A DNA stretch of 64,000 bases from Alphaproteobacteria bacterium (GTDB lineage Bacteria > Pseudomonadota > Alphaproteobacteria > Ferrovibrionales > Ferrovibrionaceae): the NCBI GenBank assembly GCA_026126165.1, contig JAHCJR010000003.1, positions 1 to 64,000 on the forward strand, given 5' to 3'. The translations under genes and the position numbers were made by a program. Within the stretch, counting starts at the first letter, position 1, and each line of letters starts with the position of its first letter. Under the pieces are notes generated by a model. It made no database searches. It was not told the origin of the DNA and worked only from the letters and a program-made list of their open reading frames with translations. Positions 36,619 through 44,971 of the stretch are shown here, in pieces.

Positions 36619-37269
36619 TCAGTCGGCAGCTTGCGCCGCACCCTTGCGGCGCCGGTAGTGGCGCTGGGCCTTTGCACGGTTGCCGCAACTGCTCATGGAA
36701 CACCAGCGGCGGTTACCGCTCTTGCTGTCATCGACGAACAGCCACAGGCACTCGCGATTGGCGCAGCGCTGCACGCGCGCCGGCAGCGGCTTCACCAGCA
36801 GGTCGGCGGCAGACCACAGGATGGGGGCGAGCAGGTCGGGCAGGATGGACGGGGCAAGCACCAGCTTCCAGCCAAAACCGCCCGCGCTCGACCTGGCCAG
36901 GCCGCGGCGCGCCGGCAAGGTCGCGAGAGCCTGGTTGAGACCGTCAAGGTCCGCATCCTCCGGCGCCATGCCCTGGGCCACCCTGTCGAAAATGCCGTGG
37001 ATCGTCTCGCGCAGGGCGATCGCCGCCGCCAGATCCGCCTCTGCCGACCCGCGCTCCGCTTCCCAGCGCGCCATGAGTGCCTGGGTCGGCGGTTCGGAGG
37101 GATGGAGCGCAGAGCGCAGCCAGTCGAGCAGGTCGGGTGCGCTTTTCAGGGTCTCGACCGGTTCGGGTCTGCCGCGCCATTGCCGCGTATTGGCGAAATC
37201 GAGGCAAAGACCCTCCGGTGCCACCACGACGAGGGTGGCCGGCTGCCCATTGCGGTCTTTCGCATCCAT
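36619..37269 (-). CDS. CGNR zinc-finger (ABATE-domain) putative regulator
   Basis: A 216-residue protein. The N-terminal ABATE-like part carries GLCLDFANTRQWR, and the C-terminus has the zinc-finger pattern RCANRECLWLFVDDS followed by RWCSMSSCGNRAKAQRHYRR, with four cysteines and the diagnostic CGNR. These proteins are believed to be stress-linked transcription regulators with an N-terminal ligand/sensor domain, but few have been studied. It is divergent from a VOC-family gene with 96 bases between the starts, in which two copies of an operator-like sequence lie, so it probably regulates itself and that gene. Confidence 0.87.
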   Translation of the reverse strand: MDAKDRNGQPATLVVVAPEGLCLDFANTRQWRGRPEPVETLKSAPDLLDWLRSALHPSEPPTQALMARWEAERGSAEADLAAAIALRETIHGIFDRVAQGMAPEDADLDGLNQALATLPARRGLARSSAGGFGWKLVLAPSILPDLLAPILWSAADLLVKPLPARVQRCANRECLWLFVDDSKSGNRRWCSMSSCGNRAKAQRHYRRRKGAAQAAD

Positions 37270-37281
37270 CGCCGGACCCTA

Positions 37282-37299
37282 CTAACCTGCTAGCTGGTT
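37282..37299. promoter_or_regulatory. Operator-like repeat 1 in the CGNR/VOC intergenic region
   Basis: CTAACCTGCTAGCTGGTT is nearly palindromic around AACC/GGTT arms. It matches the second copy at 37324-37341 at 14 of 18 positions and overlaps the TTGACA -35 candidate. Confidence 0.55.
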
Positions 37300-37325
37300 G
37301 ACAAGTTCGCGCGGTGGAGTATTCT
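37298..37325 (+). promoter_or_regulatory. Candidate promoter of the VOC gene
   Basis: A perfect TTGACA at 37298-37303 and TATTCT at 37320-37325 are separated by 16 bases. Operator-like repeats overlap its -35 and -10 ends, as expected for a repressed promoter. Confidence 0.5.
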
Positions 37326-37341
37326 AACCTTATAAGTGGTT
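37324..37341. promoter_or_regulatory. Operator-like repeat 2 in the CGNR/VOC intergenic region
   Basis: CTAACCTTATAAGTGGTT shares the pattern CTAACCTNNTANNTGGTT with repeat 1. The two lie exactly 42 bases apart, four turns of the helix, so proteins bound to them would sit on the same face of DNA. Confidence 0.55.
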
Positions 37342-37365
37342 ATAAAACGAAGGGGAGTGTGGGAC

Positions 37366-37746
37366 ATGTTCAATCACGTTTCGATCGGAGTGCGCGATCT
37401 GGCGGCCTCGCGGAAATTCTATGATGCGGCTCTGGCGCCGCTCGGCCTTTCCTGTCTCAGTTCGGGTGAAAGCCATCTCGGCTATGGCGCGAAGGGCGCG
37501 ATCGGCCTGTGGCTTGGGCCCACCGGCCATCCGGTGCCCGCCGACGAGCGGTCCGGGCTGCATTTCTGTTTCGACGCGCCGAACCGGGCTTCGGTACGCG
37601 CATTTTACGAGTCCGCGCTCAAAGCCGGGGGGCGGGACAATGGCAAGCCCGGCCTTCGCAAGGAGTACGGGGACAATTACTACGCTGCCTTTGTCGTCGA
37701 TCCGGATGGCTATCGGATCGAAGCCTATTGCGGCAGCGCGGAGTGA
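37366..37746 (+). CDS. VOC (glyoxalase/bleomycin resistance) superfamily protein
   Basis: A 126-residue single-module VOC protein of two beta-alpha-beta-beta-beta units: FNHVSIGVRDLAASRKFYDAAL at the N-terminus, GLHFCFDAPNRASVRAFYESAL in the middle, and YYAAFVVDPDGYRIEAYC at the end. H4, H57 and E121-like residues could bind a metal. Related small proteins act as lyases, isomerases or drug-binding proteins, so no reaction is assigned. ATG 37366 is preferred over a GTG at 37336, which lies inside an operator-like repeat. It is divergent from the CGNR gene and convergent with osmC-like after three bases. Confidence 0.87.
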   Translation: MFNHVSIGVRDLAASRKFYDAALAPLGLSCLSSGESHLGYGAKGAIGLWLGPTGHPVPADERSGLHFCFDAPNRASVRAFYESALKAGGRDNGKPGLRKEYGDNYYAAFVVDPDGYRIEAYCGSAE

Positions 37747-37749
37747 GGA

Positions 37750-38166
37750 TCAGTCCTCGATCAGTTCGAAATCGTGCGTCACGGTCGCGGTCTTGGCCAT
37801 CATGGCGGAGGCCGAGCAGTACTTCTCGGCAGAAAGTTCGATGGCACGCTTGACCTTCGCCGGGTCGAGATTGCGGCCGCTGACACGGAAATGCATGTGG
37901 ATGCGGGTGAAGACCCTGGGATCGCTGTCCGCGCGGTCCGCATCCAGCAGCACCTCGCAGCCGGTCACCGTCTGCCGGCCCTTCTCCAGGATCAGGACCA
38001 CGTCATAGGCGGAACAGCCGCCGGTGCCGATCAGGACCAGTTCCATCGGGCTCGGTCCCGGTTCGGGCCGGTCCTCCGCACCCGGGCGGCCCAGCACGAT
38101 GGAATGGCCGCTGGCATTCTGTCCGACAAAGGTCCGTTCTTCCAGCCAGGCCACGCGCGCCTTCAT
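37750..38166 (-). CDS. OsmC family protein
   Basis: A 138-residue protein of the OsmC/Ohr fold. The two characteristic cysteines are present: one in LVLIGTGGCSAYDVVLIL and one in SAEKYCSASAMM. Members reduce organic hydroperoxides with a Cys pair; YhfA-like members of this length (this one ends with VTHDFELIED) are less studied. It is likely cytosolic. Divergent from the ammonia-lyase gene 145 bases away. Confidence 0.9.
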   Translation of the reverse strand: MKARVAWLEERTFVGQNASGHSIVLGRPGAEDRPEPGPSPMELVLIGTGGCSAYDVVLILEKGRQTVTGCEVLLDADRADSDPRVFTRIHMHFRVSGRNLDPAKVKRAIELSAEKYCSASAMMAKTATVTHDFELIED

Positions 38167-38311
38167 GTCATCGCTCCCGCTTGCGCCAGTTGTCAGGCGG
38201 AAGGATATGCCATGCCACGCCGCGTCGGGAAAGCGGCTCGAGCCGGCATCGACGCTGTACCGCGATTCCGACTAGTATCCGCGCCATGTCTCGCCCGGGA
38301 GGCCGCCCGTC

Positions 38312-39844
38312 ATGGAAACCCTGACCATCGTTCCAGGCCAACTGGGCCTCGCGGACTTGCGAAGAATTTGGGCTGGCGGGATCGGGCTCGAGCTGGCGGA
38401 GGATGCGCGCGGCGCAGTGGACCGCGCGCGCGGAGTGATCGAGCGCGCGGCGGCGCGCGGCGCCGTCGTCTATGGCGTCACCACCGGCTTCGGCAAACTG
38501 GCGCAGACCCGCATTCCCGCCGATCGCCTGGCCCGGTTGCAGCTCAACCTGCTGCGCTCGCACGCCGTCGGCGTCGGCGCGCCGCTGGGGGACGATATCA
38601 TCCGCCTTGCGCTCGCGCTTAAGGCGAACTCGCTGGCGCGCGGGCATTCCGGCGTGCGTTTCGCCCTCATCGAGGCGCTGCTGGCGCTGCACAATGCCGG
38701 CATCGTTCCGGTGGTTCCCGCCAAGGGCTCGGTCGGTGCCTCCGGTGATCTCGCGCCACTCGCCCACATGGCGCTGCCGCTGATCGGCGAGGGCCTGGTG
38801 CGTCAGGCGGGGACGGTGCGGCCGGCGCGCGCCGCGCTGGAGGCTGCCGGCATCGCGCCCGTTGCCCTCGAGCCGAAGGAGGCGATATCGCTGATCAACG
38901 GCACGCAGATTTCCACTGCAATTGCGCTGGCGGCGCTGTACCGGGGTGAACGCCTCTTCGCCTCGGCCCTCGTCGCGGGCGCCCTCTCCGTCGATGCCGC
39001 GCGCGGCTCGGACACGCCCTTCGATGCGCGCATCCAGGCGGCACGGGGACAGAAGGGACAGATGCGCGTCGCCGGCCTGCTGCGCAATCTTCTGCGCGGC
39101 AGCGGCATTCGCCACAGCCATCTGGAATGCGGACGTGTGCAGGATCCCTATTCGCTGCGCTGCCAGCCGCAGGTGATGGGCGCCTGCCTCGACCAGTTCG
39201 AGACTGCGGCTGCGACGCTGCTCCGCGAGGCGAATGCGGTATCCGACAACCCCCTTGTCTTTCCGGAGGAAGAGGAAGTGCTCTCCGGCGGCAACTTCCA
39301 TGCCGAGCCGGTGGCGATGGCCGCGGACGGCATGGCGCTGGCGCTGGCCGAGATCGCGAACATGAGCGAGCGCCGCATTGCGCTGCTGGTCGACGCCGCG
39401 AGCAGCGGACTGCCCGCGTTCCTGGTGGCCGAGCCCGGGCTGAATTCCGGCTTCATGATGCCCCAGGTCACTGCGGCCGCGCTGGCCAGCGAGAACAAGA
39501 TCCTCGCCCATCCGGCGAGCGTCGACACGATCCCGACCTCCGCCAACCAGGAAGATCATGTCAGCATGGCGACGCATGGCGCGCGCCGGCTGCTGGAGAT
39601 GATCGAGAATTCCGCCGGCGTGGTGGCGATCGAGCTGCTTGCGGCGGCCCAAGGGGTGGAACTGCTCCGTCCGCTGCGGTCGTCGGCGCCGCTGGAAAGG
39701 GCGCTGGCGCTGGTTCGCGAGGGATCGGCGTTTCTCGACCAGGACCGCGCCCTTTCGCCGGAGATCGAGCGCACCCGTTCGCTCGTCCTCTCCGCGACCA
39801 TGCTCGAGATGGCCGGCGGCGCGGTTTTCGGTGTTGTTGGTTGA
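38312..39844 (+). CDS. hutH: Histidine ammonia-lyase family enzyme (HutH type)
   Basis: A 510-residue cytosolic lyase that removes ammonia from an aromatic amino acid without a cofactor other than the self-made MIO group. The MIO tripeptide Ala-Ser-Gly lies in GSVGASGDLAPLAHM. Other family motifs: YGVTTGFGKLA, QDPYSLRCQPQVMG, and TSANQEDHVSM. Ser-His in LLRSHAVG fits histidine rather than phenylalanine or tyrosine as substrate. GGGAGG precedes the ATG at 38312. No hutU, hutI or formiminoglutamate genes are present in the window, so the urocanate formed would have to be used elsewhere; a related substrate remains possible. Confidence 0.88.
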   Translation: METLTIVPGQLGLADLRRIWAGGIGLELAEDARGAVDRARGVIERAAARGAVVYGVTTGFGKLAQTRIPADRLARLQLNLLRSHAVGVGAPLGDDIIRLALALKANSLARGHSGVRFALIEALLALHNAGIVPVVPAKGSVGASGDLAPLAHMALPLIGEGLVRQAGTVRPARAALEAAGIAPVALEPKEAISLINGTQISTAIALAALYRGERLFASALVAGALSVDAARGSDTPFDARIQAARGQKGQMRVAGLLRNLLRGSGIRHSHLECGRVQDPYSLRCQPQVMGACLDQFETAAATLLREANAVSDNPLVFPEEEEVLSGGNFHAEPVAMAADGMALALAEIANMSERRIALLVDAASSGLPAFLVAEPGLNSGFMMPQVTAAALASENKILAHPASVDTIPTSANQEDHVSMATHGARRLLEMIENSAGVVAIELLAAAQGVELLRPLRSSAPLERALALVREGSAFLDQDRALSPEIERTRSLVLSATMLEMAGGAVFGVVG

Positions 39845-39928
39845 CGGTTACGGGTAAGCAACAAATAATCGGTCGTGTCAGCGCCCGGGCCGGTTTCGGC
39901 GAAGAGGCGCATCGGGGAGGAAGCAGGA

Positions 39929-40603
39929 ATGCGGGGCGGACCCGGGCGGCCAACGGCGGCCGACCGTGCGCGCGAGCCGGCACTGGTCATCGTCGACATG
40001 CAGAACGACTTCGTGCGCGTCGGTGCGCCGCTCGAGGTGCCGAAGGCGCGCGAGACGATCGAGGCCCATCGCCGGCTAATCGCGGCGTTTCGCGCCGCCG
40101 GCCGCCCCGTCATCTACACCAGGTTCATATCGCGGCCTTACGAAACGCTTCTCTGGAACTGGTCGCCCCAATGCCGGCCGCCGGTAAGGAATTGCTGGAA
40201 GGGACATCGTCGCAGCTACGGCGATTGCGAAGGCGAGCGGGAATGCACCGACGTGATCGACGAGCTCCGGCCGGCCGACGGCGAGCTGATCCTGGAAAAA
40301 TACGGCTATGGCGCGTTCCACGATACCGGGCTTGCCGGAAGGTTGCGCGCGCTTGGCATCGCCTCGCTCTTCGTTACCGGCACGGTGACGCAGATATGCG
40401 TCGAGGAAACGGGGCGGGAGGCTTTTCATCACGGCTTTCCGACCACCTTGGTCGCCGATGCGGTGTCCTCCTTCGACGATGAGCTGCATCGGGCCACGCT
40501 CCGCAATTTCGCCATGAAGTTCGGCTGGGTGGAGAATGCCGACGACGTCATTGCCAGACTGAACGGACTGCGGAACACGGCAGGGGTGGCTGCCGGCGGG
40601 TGA
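39929..40603 (+). CDS. Isochorismatase-like cysteine hydrolase
   Basis: A 224-residue enzyme with the catalytic triad of the family: D23 (IVDMQNDF), K124 (LEKYGYGAF) and C157 (GTVTQICVEETGREAFHHGF). Relatives include N-carbamoyl-amino-acid hydrolases, nicotinamidases and biuret hydrolases, so a C-N bond hydrolysis in the cytosol is likely, but the substrate is not assigned. ATG 39929 is chosen for the GGAGGAAG tract upstream; the frame is open for 18 more codons without a good site. It lies 84 bases after the ammonia-lyase and 33 before an amidohydrolase, on the same strand. Confidence 0.88.
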   Translation: MRGGPGRPTAADRAREPALVIVDMQNDFVRVGAPLEVPKARETIEAHRRLIAAFRAAGRPVIYTRFISRPYETLLWNWSPQCRPPVRNCWKGHRRSYGDCEGERECTDVIDELRPADGELILEKYGYGAFHDTGLAGRLRALGIASLFVTGTVTQICVEETGREAFHHGFPTTLVADAVSSFDDELHRATLRNFAMKFGWVENADDVIARLNGLRNTAGVAAGG

Positions 40604-40636
40604 AAATCGCGCGGTCCTGCAATCGGGGAGGGCTAC

Positions 40637-41917
40637 GTGAGCGGAATTCTGTTCAAGAACGTGCGCGTGATCGACGCGGTGGCGCGGACGCCCTTCCAGG
40701 GCGAAGTTCTCGTCGAGGGCAATCGCATCAGGGCCGTGGCCAGGAAGCCGGGCGGAATCAAGCCCGCGGTGGGAACCGGCATCGTCGATGGCGGCGGCGC
40801 AACCCTCATGCCCGGCCTCGTCGAGGCGCATGCACATCCGAGCTTCGCCAATACTTCGACGCTCGAGGCACTCGGCGACATCCCGCCGGAGGAACATGTG
40901 CTCCTGACGATGAAGCATGTTCGACTGCTGCTCGATCACGGCTTCACCAGCATCAACTCCGCCGCGTCCGCCAAGCCGAGGCTCGATATCGTCATCCGCA
41001 ACGCGATCAATGCAGGTGACATCCCGGGCCCTCGCATGCTCGCCGCTTCGCCGGAAATGACGGTCACAAGCGGCCTTGGCGACGTAAGCCTCATGCACAT
41101 GCAGCGCGACACCTTCGCCATGGTCGCCGACGGCCCCGACGAATTCCGCCGCCTGGCGCGGCTCTTCGTGCGAGAGGGGGTGGATACGCTCAAGATCAAC
41201 CCGTCGGGCGATGAGTTCGTTCCCTATGCCCGGGCGCGTCATACGGTGATGAACGAGGCGGAGGTCGCGGCGGTGTGCGAGGTGGCGCGCTCGCGCGACA
41301 AGCGCGTCGCCGCCCATGCCCGCAGCGCAGAGTCGGTCAAGCTCGCGCTGCGGCATGGCGTGGAGATCATTTTTCACGCGACGCTGGCGGACGAGGAGGC
41401 CCTCGACATGCTCGAGGCGGCGAAGGAGCGTGTCTTCGTCGCGCCGACCGTGGGCATCACCTATGCGACCTACCGGGAGGCGGCGGATCACGGCATCGTC
41501 CTGCCCGACGACGTGGTGCGCGCGCTCGAGGTCGAGTTGCAGTGCGCCTGCGACAACATGAAGGCGCTCAAGCGCCGGGGCGTGCGGGTACTGCCCGGCG
41601 GCGATTATGGCTTTGCCTGGAATCCGATCGGCCGCAATGCGCGGGATCTCGAGTATTTCGTAAACCTTTTCGGTTTCAGCCCCATGGAAGCGATCGTGGC
41701 GGCGACGCGGCTCGGCGGGGAGCTGATGATGCATCCTGGCGAACTCGGCCAGATCAAGGTCGGCTGCCTTGCCGATCTCCTGCTGGTCGACGGCGATCCG
41801 TTGCAGGACATCCGCATCCTCCAGGACCGGGAGCGGCTGCTTGCCATCATGAAAGATGGACGCTTCCACAAGAACCTGCCGGCCGACCGCATCGCACGCC
41901 CGCTGGCTGCGGACTAG
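40637..41917 (+). CDS. Amidohydrolase (imidazolonepropionase/prolidase-like group)
   Basis: A 426-residue metal hydrolase starting at GTG 40637 behind GGGGAGGG. H65/H67 lie in MPGLVEAHAHPSF; a possible bridging lysine is in DTLKINPSG, further metal histidines in RVAAHARSAE and IFHATLADE, and the catalytic aspartate in GGDYGFAW. This belongs to the COG1228-type group, which cleaves cyclic or linear amide bonds. It could continue the breakdown of the compound handled by the two upstream enzymes, and a Liv-type importer follows directly. Substrate not assignable by sequence alone. Confidence 0.87.
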   Translation: MSGILFKNVRVIDAVARTPFQGEVLVEGNRIRAVARKPGGIKPAVGTGIVDGGGATLMPGLVEAHAHPSFANTSTLEALGDIPPEEHVLLTMKHVRLLLDHGFTSINSAASAKPRLDIVIRNAINAGDIPGPRMLAASPEMTVTSGLGDVSLMHMQRDTFAMVADGPDEFRRLARLFVREGVDTLKINPSGDEFVPYARARHTVMNEAEVAAVCEVARSRDKRVAAHARSAESVKLALRHGVEIIFHATLADEEALDMLEAAKERVFVAPTVGITYATYREAADHGIVLPDDVVRALEVELQCACDNMKALKRRGVRVLPGGDYGFAWNPIGRNARDLEYFVNLFGFSPMEAIVAATRLGGELMMHPGELGQIKVGCLADLLLVDGDPLQDIRILQDRERLLAIMKDGRFHKNLPADRIARPLAAD

Positions 41918-42000
41918 CGGGCGGCTGATCGCCCGGGGTCGCAGCGAGCCCAGCTTGACTCATCCGACAGGATTGGCTCATGCTTCTATCATAAGAAATA

Positions 42001-42022
42001 GCTTTTCACAATGCGGAAAAGC
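42001..42022. promoter_or_regulatory. Inverted repeat upstream of the Liv binding-protein gene
   Basis: GCTTTTC and GAAAAGC form 7-base arms around an 8-base spacer, 52 bases before the ATG at 42074. The nearby IclR-type regulator is a plausible binder; a small mRNA hairpin is the alternative. Confidence 0.35.
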
Positions 42023-42073
42023 CGCCGGGCGTCTCCGGCGTCCGCGGCGCCGCGAAAGCTGGGGAGGAACAGA

Positions 42074-43267
42074 ATGAAACGCCGCATATTCCTTGTCGCC
42101 GCGTCATCCTTCGCCATGGCCGTTTCCTTTGGCGCGATGGCGGCCGATCCGATCAAGGTCGGCTTCCCGATGATCCTTTCCGGTCCGGGCGCGCTTTTCG
42201 GCGAACCGGCCCTGAAGGGTGCGCAGATGTATGTGGAGGAAGTGAATGCCAAAGGTGGCGTGCTCGGCCGCAAGATCCAGCTCATTTCGCGCGACACGAA
42301 AGGCAATGCCGACGAGGCGGTGCGCGTCGTGCGCGAACTGATCCTGCGCGAGGACGTCAATTTCATCGTCGGCACCCTGACCTCGGCCGAGGGTCCCGCA
42401 GTCTCGCCGATCGCCAAGGAGAACAAGATCGTCTTCGTGGCGCCGATCACCAAGACCGATCAGCTCACGGCGCCGGCAAACCTGCATCCCTACGTCTTCC
42501 GTTCCGCATCGACCACGACCATCGAGGGCCGGACCGCGGCCGAAATCGTTGCCAAGTGGCCTGTGACGCGGGTCGCCACCATCAGCCCCGACTATGCCTA
42601 CGGGCAGGACGTCACCAAGGCGTTCGTCGAGCACCTGAAAAAGATCAAGCCGGGCGTGGAGATCGTCGACCAGCAATGGCCGAAGCTTGGCGAGGCAGAC
42701 TATACGCCCTTCATCAACGCCCAGCTCGCGAAGCGGCCGGAGGCGGTATTCTCGTCCCTCTGGGGCGGGCATTTCGTGACCTTCGCCAAGCAGGCCAAGC
42801 CGCTCAACTACTTCCAGGCCATCAACAACAATTTCATCGGCGCGGGCGAAGCGGCCTCGATCGAATCGACGAAGTCCATGGGCGCCGACTATCCGGTCGG
42901 CATCTGGGGCAACAGCTATGACGTGTTCGACTGGCCCGACGGGCCGCAGTCGCACAAGGACTACATCGCGCGGCTGAAGAAGTTCACCAACGAGGAGCAT
43001 CCCTCCTCCTGGCCGATCACCGGCTACATCGCCATGCAATTCCTGACCGCGGCCATCGCCAAGGCGGGCAGCATAGATTCCGACAAGGTCTCGGCGGCGA
43101 TGAAGGATATCTCGGTCGACACGCCGCTCGGCAAGATGACCATGCGCGCCAAGGATCATCAGGCCAATCACGGCCAGTTCTGGGGCAAGACGAAGCGCGA
43201 TCCGAAGTATCCCTTCGCGGTCATCGAGAACGTGACCCGGATCGATCCCGCGCCGTTCATGGATTGA
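42074..43267 (+). CDS. livJ: Branched-chain-amino-acid-type ABC transporter substrate-binding protein
   Basis: A 397-residue periplasmic binding protein of the Leu/Ile/Val type. ATG 42074, behind GGGGAGGAAC, begins a signal peptide (MKRRIFLVAASSFAMAV) cleaved near AMAADP. Typical features: IKVGFPMILSGPGALFGEPALKGAQMYV near the mature start, and ISPDYAYGQDVTKAF in the second lobe. Such proteins bind many amides, acids and aromatics besides branched-chain amino acids; the neighbours suggest an amide or aromatic compound. Its transporter genes follow after an IclR gene. Confidence 0.92.
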   Translation: MKRRIFLVAASSFAMAVSFGAMAADPIKVGFPMILSGPGALFGEPALKGAQMYVEEVNAKGGVLGRKIQLISRDTKGNADEAVRVVRELILREDVNFIVGTLTSAEGPAVSPIAKENKIVFVAPITKTDQLTAPANLHPYVFRSASTTTIEGRTAAEIVAKWPVTRVATISPDYAYGQDVTKAFVEHLKKIKPGVEIVDQQWPKLGEADYTPFINAQLAKRPEAVFSSLWGGHFVTFAKQAKPLNYFQAINNNFIGAGEAASIESTKSMGADYPVGIWGNSYDVFDWPDGPQSHKDYIARLKKFTNEEHPSSWPITGYIAMQFLTAAIAKAGSIDSDKVSAAMKDISVDTPLGKMTMRAKDHQANHGQFWGKTKRDPKYPFAVIENVTRIDPAPFMD

Positions 43268-43307
43268 GCGGGCGGTGTCCGCCGTGATCCTTCGCGCGTA
43301 GCATATC

Positions 43308-44072
43308 GTGTCCGGTACGGTGAAGAGCGTGGCCAAGGTGCTCGATATTCTCGAGCATCTTGGTCATGCCGGCCGCCCGGTCGGAATTTCCGACCTGGCG
43401 CGCGCCACGTCACTGCATGTCAGCACCGCCCACCGCCTGCTTCGCACGCTCTCGAGCCGTGGCTATGTCGAGCAGCGCGCGGAGAGCCGGCGATACGCGC
43501 TCGGGCCCAGGGTGTTCGAGCTGGGCAATGCCTATGTGAGCGGCCGCGACTTCGTGACCCTTGCCCGGCCGCGTATCGAGGCGCTGCGCGACAGGATCGG
43601 AGAGACGGTGCATCTGGGTGTCCTCTCGGACGGCGACGTGGTCGAGGTATGCAGCGCCTTGAGCCAGAAACCCATCGGCGTCTCGGTGCGCACGGGTTGG
43701 CGCGATCCGGCCCATTGCTCGGCGGTCGGCAAGGTCATCCTCGCCCATCTTCCCGACGAGGAGCGCAAGGCGATCCTGGCGCGCCGTTCACTGGAACGAA
43801 GGACGGCGCGCACCATCACCACGCGCCGCGAACTCGAGGCGGAGCTTTCCAGGGTGCGGGCGCAGGGCTATGCCGTCGACGACGAGGAACTCTCGGATGA
43901 TCTCTGCTGCGTCGCGGTGCCGCTGCTGGACGGGGCGGGCCGGGCGATCGCGGGCATGTCGGCGGCCATGCCGAAGGCCCGTTTCCATTCCGAACGTATC
44001 GCGGAACTGGTGCGCCTGCTCGGCGAGGCCGCGCGCGGCCTGGCGCGCCAGGCTGAATTCGCCAAGGACTAG
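43308..44072 (+). CDS. IclR family transcriptional regulator
   Basis: A 254-residue regulator beginning at GTG 43308. The N-terminal winged HTH (about 1-65) shows SVAKVLDILEHLG, ISDLARATSLHVSTAHRLLRTL and GYVEQ, followed by the IclR effector-binding domain with HLGVLSDGDVV, AHCSAVGKVILAHLP and GYAVDDEELSDDLCCVAVPL. It is placed inside the transport operon, 40 bases after the binding protein and 11 bases before livH, so it most likely controls this catabolic block in response to a pathway intermediate. Confidence 0.92.
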   Translation: MSGTVKSVAKVLDILEHLGHAGRPVGISDLARATSLHVSTAHRLLRTLSSRGYVEQRAESRRYALGPRVFELGNAYVSGRDFVTLARPRIEALRDRIGETVHLGVLSDGDVVEVCSALSQKPIGVSVRTGWRDPAHCSAVGKVILAHLPDEERKAILARRSLERRTARTITTRRELEAELSRVRAQGYAVDDEELSDDLCCVAVPLLDGAGRAIAGMSAAMPKARFHSERIAELVRLLGEAARGLARQAEFAKD

Positions 44073-44083
44073 GAAGAGCGCCG

Positions 44084-44971
44084 ATGCCCGAGCCCGCTTT
44101 CCTCTTCGGCCAGTTCGTGGGCGGTCTTACCGCGGCGATGTTCCTGTTCATGATCGCAGCCGGCCTGTCGCTGATCTTCGGCGTGCTGCGGATCCTGAAC
44201 TTCGCGCATGGCTCCTTTTACATGTTCGGCGCCTACCTCGCCTGGCAGTTCATGCGCTGGCTTGGTCCCGGGACCGAGTATTTCTGGCTCGCCGCCATCG
44301 GCGCGGCGACCGGCGTCGCCATGATCGGAGTGGCCATCGAGCGGCTGCTGCTCTGCCGCCTGTACCGCCGTGAGGAGCTCTACCAGCTCCTGTTCACTTA
44401 CGGCTTCGTCCTGATCCTCGCCGACATCGCCAAGATCGTCTGGGGCACCCAGCAACTCTCTGTCTCGCGTCCGCCAAGCCTCTCCGGCTCGTTCGAGATC
44501 CTCGGCACCACGGTGCCGCACTACAATCTTTTCATCATCCTGCTTGGACCCTCGATCGCGCTGGCCCTTTGGCTGCTCATGCACCGGACCGGCGTCGGCC
44601 GGTTGATCCGCGCCGCGGTGCTCGATCGCGAGATGCTGGGTGCGCTGGGCGCGAACGTGGGCGGGCTCTACACGATCATGTTCGGCGTCGGTTCGTTCCT
44701 CGCCGGACTGGGCGGCGCGCTGGTGACACCGGTCAAGAGCATCGTGCCGGGGATGGATGTCGAGGTGATCGTCGAGGTGTTCATCATCGTGGTGATCGGC
44801 GGCCTCGGCTCGCTCTGGGGAACCTTCCTTGGTGCATTCGTTTTCGGGCAGGTGCTGGCCTTCGGCATCCTGATCATGCCGCGATTTTCCATCTTCTCGG
44901 TCTTTGCCCTGATGGCGATCATCCTGATCTGGCGCCCCTGGGGCCTGCTGGGGAGGCCGCTTTCACGATGA
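44084..44971 (+). CDS. livH: Liv-type ABC transporter permease (LivH)
   Basis: A 295-residue inner-membrane permease with about eight hydrophobic helices. LivH landmarks are present: LSLIFGVLRILNFAHGSFYMFGAY near the N-terminus and VVIGGLGSLWGTFLGAFVFGQV in the second half. It forms the channel with LivM. The stop overlaps the livM start as ATGA. Confidence 0.95.
   Translation: MPEPAFLFGQFVGGLTAAMFLFMIAAGLSLIFGVLRILNFAHGSFYMFGAYLAWQFMRWLGPGTEYFWLAAIGAATGVAMIGVAIERLLLCRLYRREELYQLLFTYGFVLILADIAKIVWGTQQLSVSRPPSLSGSFEILGTTVPHYNLFIILLGPSIALALWLLMHRTGVGRLIRAAVLDREMLGALGANVGGLYTIMFGVGSFLAGLGGALVTPVKSIVPGMDVEVIVEVFIIVVIGGLGSLWGTFLGAFVFGQVLAFGILIMPRFSIFSVFALMAIILIWRPWGLLGRPLSR

Noticed and set aside
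37745-37758. Small inverted repeat GAGGA-TCAG-TCCTC between the VOC and OsmC genes as a bidirectional terminator
   Set aside because: Only five base pairs, inside coding sequence at both ends and with no T-run; too weak to call.
41955-41995. TTGACT and TTGGCT with AT-rich TATCATAAG as a promoter for the Liv block
   Set aside because: No pairing gives a 16-19 base spacer; distances are 8, 11 or 26.
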